A DNA stretch of 64,000 nucleotides from Bradyrhizobium sp. CCBAU 53351. Lineage in GTDB: Bacteria; Pseudomonadota; Alphaproteobacteria; Rhizobiales; Xanthobacteraceae. Location of the stretch: contig NZ_CP030059.1 in NCBI RefSeq assembly GCF_015291745.1, positions 2,321,501-2,385,500 on the forward strand, written 5' to 3'. The stretch's first letter is position 1. The number at the start of each line of letters is the position of its first letter. This document shows, one piece after another, positions 8,175 through 17,972 of the stretch. The position numbers were made by a program, and so were the translations under genes. Under the pieces are notes generated by a model. That model searched no databases and had not been told where the DNA came from. It worked only from the letters and a program-made list of their open reading frames with translations.

Positions 8175-9086
8175 TTATCCCTTCACGATCCGGCGGCAGT
8201 GCTCCCACGCCGCGCCAATCAGGTTCTCGCTGGCCTCCGGCGTCCGGAATGCCGAATGTGCCGACAGCGTCACGTTTGGAATCTTCGTCAGCGGATGATC
8301 GCCGGGCAGGGGCTCGGTGTTGAAGACATCGAGGCCGGCATGGCGGATGTGGCCGGACTTCAGCGCGTCGATCATCGCGGCTTCGTCGACGATCGCGGCG
8401 CGCGCGGTGTTGACGAAGATGACGCCCGGTTTCATTTGAGCGATCTTCTCGCGCGTGATCATGCCGCGTGTCTCGTCGTTGAGCAGCAGATGCAGCGACA
8501 CCACGTCGCTCCGCGCCAGCAAGGTGTCGAGATCGGTGAACTCGACGCCCGGATAGCTCTTCGGCGAGCGGTTCCAGGCGATCACCTTCATGCCGCTGCC
8601 GGACGCAATGCGCGCCACTTCAGCTGCGATGCCGCCAAAGCCGATCAGCCCGAGCGTCTTGCCGGTGAGCTGCATGCCGTCCTCGCGCAGCCAGTTGCCG
8701 ACGCGCATCTCGCGATCCATCTTCGCGATGACCCGGGCCGACGCCCACATCAGCGCGATCGCGGATTCGGCGACTGCGGTGTCGCCGTATCCCTTGATCA
8801 GATGCACGGAGATGCCGAGCTCGCTAAGTTCTTCCGGATTCATGTAGCTGCGTGCGCCGGTTCCGAGGAACACGACGTGCTTGAGCCCCGCGCACTTCTT
8901 GGCGACCTCGGTCGGCAGTGCGGTGTGGTCGACGATCGCGATTTCGGCGCCGTCGAGAACTTCCGGATATTGCTCCGGCTTGATGTCGGGATTCCGGTGG
9001 ATCCGCACCTTGGGATCACCGGGCTTTTCCAGCCGCTCCATGATCACGGCGAGGGCTTCGTTGGCGTCGACGAAAACTCCGCGCAT
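8175..9086 (-). CDS. D-2-hydroxyacid dehydrogenase (NAD-dependent)
   Basis: 303-residue member of the D-isomer-specific 2-hydroxyacid dehydrogenase family. The catalytic set is present: Arg229 in NTARAAIVDE, Glu258 in FNTEPLP and His277 in LSAHSAF. The nucleotide-binding loop reads GFGGIAAEV (149-157), with Ala where the last Gly of GxGxxG usually sits. It lies between the M20 hydrolase and the Ldh_2 oxidoreductase with gaps of 12 and 11 nt. It likely reduces a 2-oxoacid such as glyoxylate or hydroxypyruvate produced by the pathway, or oxidises the hydroxyacid; the direction is not deducible. Confidence 0.87.
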   Translation of the reverse strand: MRGVFVDANEALAVIMERLEKPGDPKVRIHRNPDIKPEQYPEVLDGAEIAIVDHTALPTEVAKKCAGLKHVVFLGTGARSYMNPEELSELGISVHLIKGYGDTAVAESAIALMWASARVIAKMDREMRVGNWLREDGMQLTGKTLGLIGFGGIAAEVARIASGSGMKVIAWNRSPKSYPGVEFTDLDTLLARSDVVSLHLLLNDETRGMITREKIAQMKPGVIFVNTARAAIVDEAAMIDALKSGHIRHAGLDVFNTEPLPGDHPLTKIPNVTLSAHSAFRTPEASENLIGAAWEHCRRIVKG

Positions 9087-9098
9087 GGCTCTCTCCGG

Positions 9099-10349
9099 TC
9101 AGGACGCGACGCCGGCGATCGCCAGCGCGGTATGCATGAGGACGTTGGTTCCTGCGGCGCAGTCGGCCTGCGTGGCGTCTTCCAGCTCGTTGTGGCTGAT
9201 ACCGTCCTTGCAGGGCACGAACACCATCGCCGCCGGCATTTTGGTGTTGAGGTTGCACGCGTCGTGGCCGGCGCCCGAGGTGATACGGCGCGAGGAGTAA
9301 CCGAGCGTCTTCGCCGCGCTCTCGACCGCTGCAATGAGCTTGGGATCGAAATGCGTCGGGGGCTTGCGCCAGACCAGATCGAGCTTCACCTCGACCTTGC
9401 GACGCGCGGAGATCTCGGCAATCGCCGCGCGCAGATCGCGGTCGAGCGCGTCCATGATCGCCCCATCCGCGCTGCGGCAATCCACGGTGAAGGCGATCTC
9501 GCCGGGAATGACGTTGCGCGAGGGATTGGCGATCACGGCCTCGCCGATGGTGCCGACCGCCTTGGGCCCATGCTTCTTCGCGATCGCCTCCATCGCCAGC
9601 ACGATCTCCGACAGCGTCGCCAGCGCATCGCGTCGTAGCGGCATCGGGGTCGAACCGGCATGGCTCTCGAAGCCGGAAATCTTGCCGTCATACCACAAGA
9701 CGCCCTGGCCGGAATCGACCACGCCGATGGTCTTGCCTTCGGCCTCTAGGATCGGGCCCTGCTCGATGTGCAGTTCGACGAAGCAGCCGAGCTTCTGGAA
9801 GCCCACCGGCTTGTCGCCGCGATAGCCGATGCTGTCGAGCGCCTGGCCGACGGTCGTGCCGTCGATATCCTTGCGCGACAAAATGTCGTCGGTGGTGAAG
9901 TCGCCGACATAGGCTGCGGAGGCCATCATCGCCGGCGCGAAGCGCGAGCCTTCCTCGTTGGTCCAGTTGACGACGCAGATCGGCGCCTCGGTCTCGATGC
10001 CGGCATCGTTCAGCGTGCGGATGACTTCGAGCGCGCCGAGCGTGCCCAGGATGCCGTCATACTTGCCGCCGGTCGGCTGGGTGTCGAGATGCGAGCCGAT
10101 GCCGACGGGCGGCTTCGACATGTCGCGTCCCTTGCGCAGGCCGAATTGTGAGCCGAGCGCATCGGTGTGCACCTCGAGCCCGGCTTCCTCGCAGGCTTTG
10201 CGGAACCAGTCGCGCACCTGCTTGTCTTCGGCACTCAGTGTCAGCCGCCGCACGCCGCCCTTGGCCGTCGCGCCGAATTGCGCGGTCTCGTGGATGGAGC
10301 CCCAGAGGCGGGCAGAATCGATTTGCAAATTGGTGACGGCTCGGCTCAT
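9099..10349 (-). CDS. M20-family zinc hydrolase (N-carbamoyl-L-amino-acid / allantoate amidohydrolase type)
   Basis: 416 residues from MSRAVTNLQ at 10349; an upstream ATG at 10385 would overlap the lysR stop region and is less likely. Metal ligands are visible as His87 and Asp89 in GSHLDTQP, Asp98 in GKYDG and Glu132/133 in NEEGSRF, with FVELHIEQGP downstream. This is the hydantoinase/carbamoylase branch (HyuC/AmaB, AllC, beta-ureidopropionase), which releases ammonia and CO2 from carbamoyl or ureido nitrogen. The neighbouring Ldh_2 gene would fit an allantoate to ureidoglycolate route, but this is inference. It follows lysR by 32 nt. Confidence 0.87.
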   Translation of the reverse strand: MSRAVTNLQIDSARLWGSIHETAQFGATAKGGVRRLTLSAEDKQVRDWFRKACEEAGLEVHTDALGSQFGLRKGRDMSKPPVGIGSHLDTQPTGGKYDGILGTLGALEVIRTLNDAGIETEAPICVVNWTNEEGSRFAPAMMASAAYVGDFTTDDILSRKDIDGTTVGQALDSIGYRGDKPVGFQKLGCFVELHIEQGPILEAEGKTIGVVDSGQGVLWYDGKISGFESHAGSTPMPLRRDALATLSEIVLAMEAIAKKHGPKAVGTIGEAVIANPSRNVIPGEIAFTVDCRSADGAIMDALDRDLRAAIAEISARRKVEVKLDLVWRKPPTHFDPKLIAAVESAAKTLGYSSRRITSGAGHDACNLNTKMPAAMVFVPCKDGISHNELEDATQADCAAGTNVLMHTALAIAGVAS

Positions 10350-10381
10350 GCGTTCGGTCTCTCGATTGTCCGGCGCCTTTT

Positions 10382-11299
10382 TCAATGACCCGCCAGCGCG
10401 GGCGCGTCAACCGCGAGGCTGCTCTGCGCAATTTGCCGTGCAAGCTCGGCGACGCGCTCTACGGCGACGACGTCGGGCGAGGCAAGCCAGCTCGCGGTGA
10501 AGGTCAGCGGCGCGATGGCAAGATCGGTGTCGAGCAGCTGCAGCCGCCCGTCGGCAAGCTCGTTCTCGACGATGGCGTCGGGGATGACGGCAACGCCCAG
10601 CCCCTCGACCGCCATGTGGATGACGGTGGCCAGTGAAGCCGACGCGTGCAGGCGGATCGGCGGCAGGTCCGGCCGGTCGAACACCTCGCGCACGACCTCG
10701 TAAGGCTTGGTCTTGCGCGGGAAGGTGATGATCGGAAATCGCGCGAGATCCGCCGGCGTCACCGGGCCCTTGCCGAGGCCGAGCGAAGGGCTTGCGAGAA
10801 AGCCGATCGGATAATCGGCGAGCACGCGGTTATGCACGCCGGAGGCGGACAGCGGCCCGACGACGAACGCAAGCTCGATCTCCTGCGCGAGCAGGCGCGC
10901 GGTGAGGTTTGGCGTGATGTCGACTTCGATCTCCAGCGACAGGTTCGGATAGACCTGGTTCACGCTCTTCACGAGGCGCGGCAGCCAAGTGTGCACGATG
11001 GTCTCGGCGACGCCGAGCCGCATCACGCCGCGCATCGCCGACCGATCGCCGATCTCCGCCATCATCTGGGCGCGCAGGCCGATCAGCTTCTCCGCATAGA
11101 CCATCATCTGGCGGCCGCTCGGCGTCGGCGAGGCCACGCGATGATCGCGGTTGAGCAGCTTCACGCCCATCTCGCGCTCGAGCTGGGCGATGCGCTGGGA
11201 GATCGCCGGCTGGGTCGTGTTGAGCCGCTGGGCGGCGCCCCGGAAGCTGCCGAGCTTCACAACCCAGAGGAACGTCTCGATCGACCTGAAGTCCAGCAT
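10382..11299 (-). CDS. LysR-family transcriptional regulator
   Basis: 305 residues. The N-terminal winged helix-turn-helix has the LysR layout: FLWVVKLGSFRGAAQRLNTT, then QPAISQRIAQLE and LLNRDHR. The C-terminal domain is the two-lobed ligand-sensing LysR substrate fold. The gene is first in an operon with the M20 hydrolase and two dehydrogenases, and is divergent from the DUF1445-Liv operon at 11420. A perfect 21-bp palindrome begins 17 nt upstream of its ATG, so it probably controls its own expression and both arms. The inducer is unknown; the uptake substrate or an intermediate would be natural. Confidence 0.92.
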   Translation of the reverse strand: MLDFRSIETFLWVVKLGSFRGAAQRLNTTQPAISQRIAQLEREMGVKLLNRDHRVASPTPSGRQMMVYAEKLIGLRAQMMAEIGDRSAMRGVMRLGVAETIVHTWLPRLVKSVNQVYPNLSLEIEVDITPNLTARLLAQEIELAFVVGPLSASGVHNRVLADYPIGFLASPSLGLGKGPVTPADLARFPIITFPRKTKPYEVVREVFDRPDLPPIRLHASASLATVIHMAVEGLGVAVIPDAIVENELADGRLQLLDTDLAIAPLTFTASWLASPDVVAVERVAELARQIAQSSLAVDAPALAGH

Positions 11300-11316
11300 T
11301 GGAAGGATTTTCCCAG

Positions 11317-11337
11317 TCGATAAATCAGATTTATCGA
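11317..11337. promoter_or_regulatory. Perfect 21-bp palindrome, likely LysR operator
   Basis: Arms TCGATAAATC (11317-11326) and GATTTATCGA (11328-11337) are exact inverted repeats around a single A. Long dyads with T..A ends are typical of LysR recognition sites. It sits 17 nt upstream of the lysR ATG and 82 nt upstream of the divergent DUF1445 start. Confidence 0.75.
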
Positions 11338-11419
11338 GATTGATTAGAAACGACGATTAGACTTTATAGCACGCTTGGTGTTGGCTTGTCTTTGTCGAGT
11401 TTATAGGCAGGTCGATCTC

Positions 11420-12235
11420 ATGACTGTTTTGGTGGCAGCGCAGCAAACTGAAACGCCCGACACGCTCCCGAGCCGCAAGGCGCGGCTTGCCTATCGTCAG
11501 GGACTGGTCGCTTCCACCGCCGGCGTCGCTCCCGGCTTCGTCCAGGGCAATCTGGCGATCCTGCCGGCGGAATATGCCAGCGCCTTCCACCGCTTCTGCC
11601 AGCTCAATCCGAAACCGTGCCCGATCATCGGCATGTCCGATGTCGGCAGCCCCCACATTCCCGCGCTCGGCGCCGATCTCGACATTCGCACCGACGTGCC
11701 GCGCTACCGCGTCTGGCGCGACGGCGAAGTCGTCGACGAGCCGACCGACGTGACCAAGCATTGGCGCGATGATCTCGTCACCTTCGTGCTCGGCTGCTCG
11801 TTCTCGTTCGAAGAGGCGTTGCTCGACGAGGGCATGCCGATCCGCCACATCGAAGAGAACGTGCGCGTGCCGATGTACCGCACCAACATCGCCTGCGGCG
11901 AGGCCGGTCCGTTCGCCGGCCCCATGGTGGTGTCGATGCGGCCGTTCAAGCCGGCGGACGCGATCCGTGCGGTGCAGATCACCTCGCGCTATCCCGCCGT
12001 GCACGGCGCGCCCGTGCATCTCGGCCACCCGCATCTGATCGGCATCAAGGATATCGCCAAGCCCGACTACGGCGATCCCGTGCCGGTCGCCGAGGACGAG
12101 ATCCCGGTGTTCTGGGCCTGCGGCGTGACGCCGCAATCGGTCATCAACGCCGCGAAGCTTCCGTTCGCGATCACGCATTCGCCCGGCCTGATGCTGGTGA
12201 CGGATCTCAAGAACAGGACCATGGCCGTGATTTAG
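11420..12235 (+). CDS. DUF1445 / YcsI-family putative hydro-lyase (D-glutamate-cyclase-like)
   Basis: 271 residues, a full-length match in layout to the YcsI/DUF1445 family. Conserved blocks are [15 protein letters not shown] near the N terminus, [47 protein letters not shown] and the C-terminal FWACGVTPQ with [12 protein letters not shown]. Family members are annotated as putative hydro-lyases and are related to mitochondrial D-glutamate cyclase, so a lyase acting on an amino-acid-derived acid is plausible. It is the first gene of an arm continuing into a Liv-type transporter. The start at 11420 lacks a strong ribosome site. Confidence 0.82.
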   Translation: MTVLVAAQQTETPDTLPSRKARLAYRQGLVASTAGVAPGFVQGNLAILPAEYASAFHRFCQLNPKPCPIIGMSDVGSPHIPALGADLDIRTDVPRYRVWRDGEVVDEPTDVTKHWRDDLVTFVLGCSFSFEEALLDEGMPIRHIEENVRVPMYRTNIACGEAGPFAGPMVVSMRPFKPADAIRAVQITSRYPAVHGAPVHLGHPHLIGIKDIAKPDYGDPVPVAEDEIPVFWACGVTPQSVINAAKLPFAITHSPGLMLVTDLKNRTMAVI

Positions 12236-12323
12236 TGGGCAGCGTTTGCTGCTTCTTCGGGCTTTACCGCATCCATCAATCGCTTCATTCGATCAACCGA
12301 AATTCAGTACAGGGGACTTTGCC

Positions 12324-13568
12324 ATGACGATCACTCGCCGCGACGTGTTGTTGGGAGCCACCGCCACTGCCGCTCTCGTGCCGCTGGCAGCGCGCGCGCA
12401 GACCCCGGAAGTCGTGATCGGTGTGATCTATCCGTTCTCCGGCGGCAGCGCACAGCAGGGCGTCGACGCGCAGAAGGCCTATGAGACCGCGCTCGAAGTC
12501 ATCAACAAGAACACCGATTTCGATCTGCCGCTGGCCAAGGGCGAGGGCTTGCCGGGCCTCGGCGGCGCGAAGATCCGCCTCGTCTTCGCCGATCACCAGG
12601 CCGATCCGCAGAAGGGCCGCGCCGAGGCCGAGCGCCTGATCACGCAGGAGAAGGTCTGCGCCATCATCGGCACCTATCAGAGCGCCGTCGCCGTCACCGT
12701 CAGCCAGATCTGCGAGCGCTATCAGGTCCCGTTCGTGTCCGCCGACAATTCCTCGCCGAGCCTGCATCGCCGCGGCCTGAAGTACTATTTCCGCGCCGCG
12801 CCGCATGACGAGATGTACTCGGCCGCCATGTTCGACTTCTTCGACGCCATGAAGAAGAAGGGCACCAAGATCGAGACGCTCTCGCTGTTCCACGAGGACA
12901 CCATCTTCGGCACCGATTCCGGCAATGCCCAGACCAAGATCGCCGGCGAGCGCGGCTACAAGATCGTCACCGACATCAAGTATCGCGCCAACTCGCCCTC
13001 GCTCTCGGCCGAGGTGCAGCAGCTCAAGTCTGCCAACGCCGACGTGCTGATGCCCTCGAGCTACACCACCGACGGCATCCTCCTGGTCAAGACTATGGCC
13101 GAGCTCGGCTACAAGCCGAACGCGATCGTGGCGCAGGATGCCGGCTTCTCCGAGAAGGCGCTCTACGATGCCGTCGGCGACAAGCTCGAAGGCGTGATTT
13201 CGCGCGGCACCTTCTCGCTCGACCTCGCGCAGAAGCGCCCGATGGTCGGCAAGATCAACGAGATGTTCAAGACGCGCTCGGGCAAGGACTTCAACGACCT
13301 GACCTCGCGCCAGTTCATGGGCCTGATCATCCTCGCCGACGCCATCAGCCGCGCCAAGTCGACCGACGGCGAGAAAATCCGCGATGCGCTGGCGGCGACC
13401 GACATCCCGGGCGAGCAGACCATCATGCCCTGGAAGCGGGTCAAGTTCGACGAGATGGGCCAGAACAACGACGCCGATCCGGTGCTGCTGCAATATGTCG
13501 GCGGCAAGTTCGTCACCATCTTCCCGCCGCAGGCCGCGATCGCCGAGGCGATCTGGCCGATGAAGTAA
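12324..13568 (+). CDS. Branched-chain/amide ABC transporter periplasmic binding protein (LivJ-type)
   Basis: 414 residues with a Tat-like leader: TRRDVLLG at residues 4-11, a hydrophobic stretch, then AARA before QTPEVVIG, which suggests export as a folded or cofactor-bound protein. The mature part is a type I periplasmic binding fold, with VVIGVIYPFSGG at the start and PSSYTTDGILLVKTM in the second lobe. ATG at 12324 follows AGGGGAC, and an upstream reading has no leader. It supplies substrate to LivHMGF encoded just downstream. Related proteins bind amides, urea or branched amino acids, and the neighbouring hydrolase argues for a nitrogenous compound. Confidence 0.9.
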   Translation: MTITRRDVLLGATATAALVPLAARAQTPEVVIGVIYPFSGGSAQQGVDAQKAYETALEVINKNTDFDLPLAKGEGLPGLGGAKIRLVFADHQADPQKGRAEAERLITQEKVCAIIGTYQSAVAVTVSQICERYQVPFVSADNSSPSLHRRGLKYYFRAAPHDEMYSAAMFDFFDAMKKKGTKIETLSLFHEDTIFGTDSGNAQTKIAGERGYKIVTDIKYRANSPSLSAEVQQLKSANADVLMPSSYTTDGILLVKTMAELGYKPNAIVAQDAGFSEKALYDAVGDKLEGVISRGTFSLDLAQKRPMVGKINEMFKTRSGKDFNDLTSRQFMGLIILADAISRAKSTDGEKIRDALAATDIPGEQTIMPWKRVKFDEMGQNNDADPVLLQYVGGKFVTIFPPQAAIAEAIWPMK

Positions 13569-13578
13569 GATTGGGAAA

Positions 13579-13603
13579 GCGGGAGCTCAGACGTAGCTCC
13601 CGC
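13579..13603 (+). terminator. Hairpin between binding-protein and permease genes (possible attenuator)
   Basis: GCGGGAGCT and AGCTCCCGC form a perfect 9-bp stem with a 7-nt loop, 10 nt after the binding-protein stop. There is no T-run after it, so it may stabilise the upstream mRNA or attenuate read-through, as is usual where the binding protein is needed in excess. Confidence 0.55.
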
Positions 13604-13604
13604 C

Positions 13605-13696
13605 CTCATCCTGAGGAGCGGGCGTAGCCCGCGTCTCGAAGGACGGGGGCTGGGCCATCCTTCGAGACGCGCGCTTGTGCGCGCTCCTCAGGATGA
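13605..13696. repeat. CTCATCCTGAGGAGC-type palindromic repeat, copy 1
   Basis: TCATCCTGAGGAGCG at the left mirrors CGCTCCTCAGGATGA at the right. Inner arms CGCGTCTCGAAGGA and TCCTTCGAGACGCG are also complementary. A second copy lies at 33786-33881. It sits inside the operon, between binding protein and livH. Confidence 0.82.
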
Positions 13697-13720
13697 AGAT
13701 CTATTTCGGGGGACAGACTT

Positions 13721-14599
13721 TTGACAGCCCAAGCCATTATCCAGAGTCTCGCGAGCGGCCTGCTCATGGGCCTGCTCTACGGACTGATCGCGGTCGGCCT
13801 CGCGCTGATCTTCGGCCTGATGGACGTCACGAACTTCGCCCATGGCGAGTTCCTGATGATCGCGATGTACCTGTCCTTCTTCCTGTTCGCGTTCTTCGCC
13901 ATCGACCCCTTGCTGTCGGCGCCATTGGTCGCCGCGGCACTCTTCGTGTTCGGGGCGGTGATCTATCTCTTGATTGTACGCTTCGCCATGCGGGCCAAGG
14001 CCAACGCCGGCATGGTGCAGATCTTCACCACCTTCGGCCTGGCCATCGTCATGCGCGGCCTCGCGCAGTTCTTCTTCACGCCGGACTATCGCAGTATTCC
14101 GCAGTCCTGGCTCGGCGGAAAGACCATCTCGATTGCCGGCATCTTCCTGCCGGAGCCGCAGCTGGTCGGCGCGCTGGTCTCGATCCTCGCCTTCGCCGGT
14201 CTCTATTTCTTCATCCACCGCACTGATTTCGGCCGTGCGCTGGAAGCCACCCGCGAGGATCCCGGTGCGGTCGCGCTGGTCGGCATCGACAAGAACCGCG
14301 TGTTCGCGTTCGGCTGGGGCCTTGGTGCCGCGCTGGTCGGCCTCGCCGGCGCGATCATGGCGAGCTTCTTCTACATCTATCCCGACGTCGGCGCGTCCTT
14401 TGCCCTGATCGCCTATGTCACGGTGGCGCTCGGCGGCTTCGGCAGCGTGTTCGGCGCCTTCGCCGGCGGCATCATCGTCGGTCTCGTCGAAGCCACCACC
14501 GCCCTGGTGCTCCCGCCGTCGCTGAAATCGGTCGGCATCTACGCGGTTTATCTGCTGGTCGTCTTCATCCGGCCGCGCGGCCTGTTCGGATCGATCTGA
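13721..14599 (+). CDS. livH: Branched-chain-type ABC transporter permease LivH
   Basis: 292-residue inner-membrane permease with the LivH layout: LLYGLIAVGLALIFGLMDVTNFAHGEF in the first third is the family hallmark and EDPGAVALVGID near the middle is the cytoplasmic loop. It starts at TTG (13721) with GGGGGAC 7 nt upstream. No in-frame ATG fits the N terminus, so the weak start is probably real. The stop overlaps the livM ATG by 1 nt. Confidence 0.9.
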   Translation: MTAQAIIQSLASGLLMGLLYGLIAVGLALIFGLMDVTNFAHGEFLMIAMYLSFFLFAFFAIDPLLSAPLVAAALFVFGAVIYLLIVRFAMRAKANAGMVQIFTTFGLAIVMRGLAQFFFTPDYRSIPQSWLGGKTISIAGIFLPEPQLVGALVSILAFAGLYFFIHRTDFGRALEATREDPGAVALVGIDKNRVFAFGWGLGAALVGLAGAIMASFFYIYPDVGASFALIAYVTVALGGFGSVFGAFAGGIIVGLVEATTALVLPPSLKSVGIYAVYLLVVFIRPRGLFGSI

Positions 14600-15578
14600 T
14601 GGACAAGGAATTTGCAGCGCGGCGCCGCCGCGACCTGATCATCGCCGCGGTGCTCGCCGCGATTGCCGCAGCGGCGCCCTTGTTCGTGAAGGACGTCGTC
14701 GTCCAGAACATCCTGATCCTGACGCTGATGTATGCGGGACTGTCGCAGAGCTGGAACATCCTGTCCGGCTATTGCGGGCAGATCTCGCTCGGCCACGCGC
14801 TGTATTTCGGCCTCGGGGCCTACACCACCGAGCTGCTGTTCACCAAGTTCGGCGTGCTGCCCTGGTTCGGCATGCTGGCCGGCGGCGTGGTGTCGGCGCT
14901 GATCGCGATGGGGCTCGGTTATCCCTTCTTCCGCCTGCGTGGCCATTACTTCGTGATCGCCACCATCGTCATCGCCGAGATCGGCCTGCTGCTGTTCCAC
15001 AATTGGGAATGGGCGGGCGCCGCGATGGGCATCACCATTCCGATCCGCGGCGACAGCTGGCTGAAATTCCAGTTCCTGCGCACCAAGCTGCCATACTTCT
15101 ATTTCGCGCTGGCGCTGTGCTGCCTCGCCTGGTTCGTCACCTGGTGGCTGGAAGACTCCAAATGGGGCTTCTGGTGGCGCGCGGTGAAGGACAATCCGGA
15201 CGCGGCCGAGAGCCTCGGTGTCGACGTGTTCAACTCCAAGATGGGCGCGGCCGCGGTCTCCGCCTTCCTGGTCGCCGTCGGTGGCAGCTTCTACGCGCAG
15301 TTCGTCTCCTACATCGACCCTGAGAGCGTCATGGGCTTCCAGTTCTCGCTGCTGATGGCGCTGCCCGCCGTGCTCGGCGGCATCGGCACCCTGTGGGGAC
15401 CGGTGTTAGGGGCCGCCATTCTGATCCCGCTGACGGAGCTGACGCGCTTCAAGTTCGGCGGCTCGGGGCGCGGTGTCGACCTCATCGTCTACGGCACGCT
15501 GATCGTCCTGATCTCGCTGGCCCTGCCACGAGGCCTGCTGAGCCTGTTTTCACGCCCGAAGAAGACGGGAGCCGCACG

Positions 15579-15582
<4 letters not shown>
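14599..15582 (+). CDS. livM: Branched-chain-type ABC transporter permease LivM
   Basis: 327-residue permease, partner of LivH. The LivM signature GYCGQISLGHALYFGLGAY occurs near residues 55-73, and the EAA-like loop DNPDAAESLGVD near residue 200. It has about eight to ten hydrophobic segments. The ATG is shared with the livH stop, and the stop overlaps livG by 4 nt (ATGA), so translation is coupled. Confidence 0.9.
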
Positions 15583-16293
<711 letters not shown>

Positions 16294-16310
<17 letters not shown>

Positions 16311-16998
16311 AGTCACGACCGCCTATCAGGGTCTGGTCGCGATCTCCGCGGTCTCGATCGAGGTCCAGAAGGGCGAGATCGTCTGCGTCGCCGGTGCCAA
16401 CGGCGCGGGCAAGTCGACGCTGCTGAAATCCATCGCCGGTGCCGAGCGTCCGCGCTCGGGCAACGTGACATTCGACGGCAGGCCGCTCAACGGCATGGCG
16501 CAGCACCACATCACGGCGGCCGGCATCGCCTATGTGCCGGAGAACCGCCGCCTGTTTCCGCGCCTGTCTGTGCGCGACAATCTGCGCCTCGGCAGCTATC
16601 TCTATCGCGGCGAAGCCGACCGCGAGGGACCGCTCGATCTCGTCTTCCAGCTGTTCCCGCGCCTCGCCGAGCGCCTCGATCAGCGCGCCGAAACGCTCTC
16701 CGGCGGTGAGCAGCAGATGCTCGCCATCGGCCGCGCGCTGATGACGCGTCCGCGGCTTCTGATGCTGGACGAGCCCTCGCAAGGCATCATGCCGAAACTG
16801 GTCGACGAGATCTTCCAGGCGGTGCTGCGCATCCGCGACGCCGGCATGACCGTGCTGATCGTCGAGCAGCGCATGGCCGAGTGCCTGGAGATCGCCGACC
16901 GCGCCTACATCCTGCAAACCGGCCGTGTGCTGATGCAGGGCCCGGCCGCGGAGATCAAGGGCAATCCGGATGTGCGCAAGGCGTATCTGGGGCTGTAG
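16294..16998 (+). CDS. livF: Branched-chain-type ABC transporter ATPase LivF
   Basis: 234-residue second ATPase of the Liv-type importer. Walker A is GANGAGKS (residues 34-41), with an intact signature LSGGEQQMLAIGRAL, Walker B LLMLDEPSQG and the switch His region replaced by VEQRM as in LivF. It is the last gene of the DUF1445-LivJ-LivHMGF arm. LivF supplies the consensus signature that LivG lacks, so the two ATPase sites are probably asymmetric. Confidence 0.91.
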
Positions 16999-17035
16999 GT
17001 ACGACGTGTGGGGCGAACGTCCCCGCATACCCGGT

Positions 17036-17134
17036 GTCATCGCCCGCGAAGGCGGGCGATCCAGTAATCCGAGACGCCAACGAGATACGGATAAGCCGCA
17101 GCGTACTGGATTCCCCGCCTGCGCGGGGAATGAC
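17036..17134. repeat. GTCATCGCCCG..GGGGAATGACA-type repeat, copy 1
   Basis: It contains hairpins CGCCCGCGAAGGCGGGCG and TCCCCGCCTGCGCGGGGA flanking a centre with ATCCAGTA and TACTGGAT as inverted pairs. The second copy is at 39243-39347. It lies between the convergent livF and otnC. Confidence 0.82.
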
Positions 17135-17178
17135 AGCGGTGGGTGAGGCCGCGCTGGTGCGCTTATGGAAACACGGCC

Positions 17179-17856
17179 CTAATGCCCGTGCCCATGCTCC
17201 GGCAGCGTTACTCCGAACACCTTCACCAGATCCGCCACCTGCTCCGGCGACAAATACCGCGGGTTCATCCCGCGCAGCAGCAGATACAGCTTCGCGGTCT
17301 CCTCCAGCTCCTCGGTCGCGAACACCGCCGCTTCCAGCGTGTCACCGGCAACCACCGGGCCGTGATTGGCGAGCAGCACCGATGAGTAGTTTCCCGCCAA
17401 TCCCTTAATCGCATCGGCCACTGCGGGATCGCCGGGCCGATAATACGGCACGAGCGCGGTGGCGCCGCATTTCATCAAATAATAGGCCGTCATCGGCGGC
17501 AGCGCGGCGCGCGGGTCGATCTCGGGCAGCATCGACAGCGCGACCGAATGGGTGGAGTGCAGATGCACGATCGCCTTCGCGCTGCCGCGTGTGTCGTAAA
17601 GCGCGGTGTGCAGCGGAACTTCCTTGGTCGGCGCATCGCCCGAGAGCAGCCGGCCGGTTTCGTCCAGCCGCGACAGCTTTGCCGGATCGAGGAAGCCGAG
17701 CGAGGCGTTGGTCGGCGTCACCAGCCAGCCGCCGCCGTCCAGCCTGACGCTGATATTGCCGGAGGAGCCCGGCGTCAGCCCGCGCTCGAACAGGGACCGT
17801 CCGAAGCGGCAGATGTCCTCGCGCAGCCGGGTCTCGTTGCTGCTTTCAGTCCTCAT
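17179..17856 (-). CDS. otnC: 3-oxo-tetronate 4-phosphate decarboxylase (class II aldolase family)
   Basis: About 225 residues from MRTESSNETR (17856); an ATG at 17865 is also possible, but AAAGGGG is better spaced for 17856. Class II aldolase/adducin fold with TPGSSGNISVR near the N terminus, the zinc-ligand pair HLHSTHS and the third His in LLANHGPVV. By itself it could be a fuculose- or ribulose-phosphate aldolase. The divergent ltnD-otnI-otnK genes make OtnC, which decarboxylates 3-oxo-tetronate 4-phosphate to a triose phosphate, the best call. The C terminus is His-rich (EHGHGH). Confidence 0.85.
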   Translation of the reverse strand: MRTESSNETRLREDICRFGRSLFERGLTPGSSGNISVRLDGGGWLVTPTNASLGFLDPAKLSRLDETGRLLSGDAPTKEVPLHTALYDTRGSAKAIVHLHSTHSVALSMLPEIDPRAALPPMTAYYLMKCGATALVPYYRPGDPAVADAIKGLAGNYSSVLLANHGPVVAGDTLEAAVFATEELEETAKLYLLLRGMNPRYLSPEQVADLVKVFGVTLPEHGHGH

Positions 17857-17972
17857 GGCCGTCATGCCCCTTTGTCTCACGCTTTGGCAGCGCGACCAAG
17901 CCGTGTTATCGGTTCGTCGAGCCCGCCGCAAAGGCCGGCCGTCCAGGAAACGTTCGCAAGGGTCAGTTGCAT

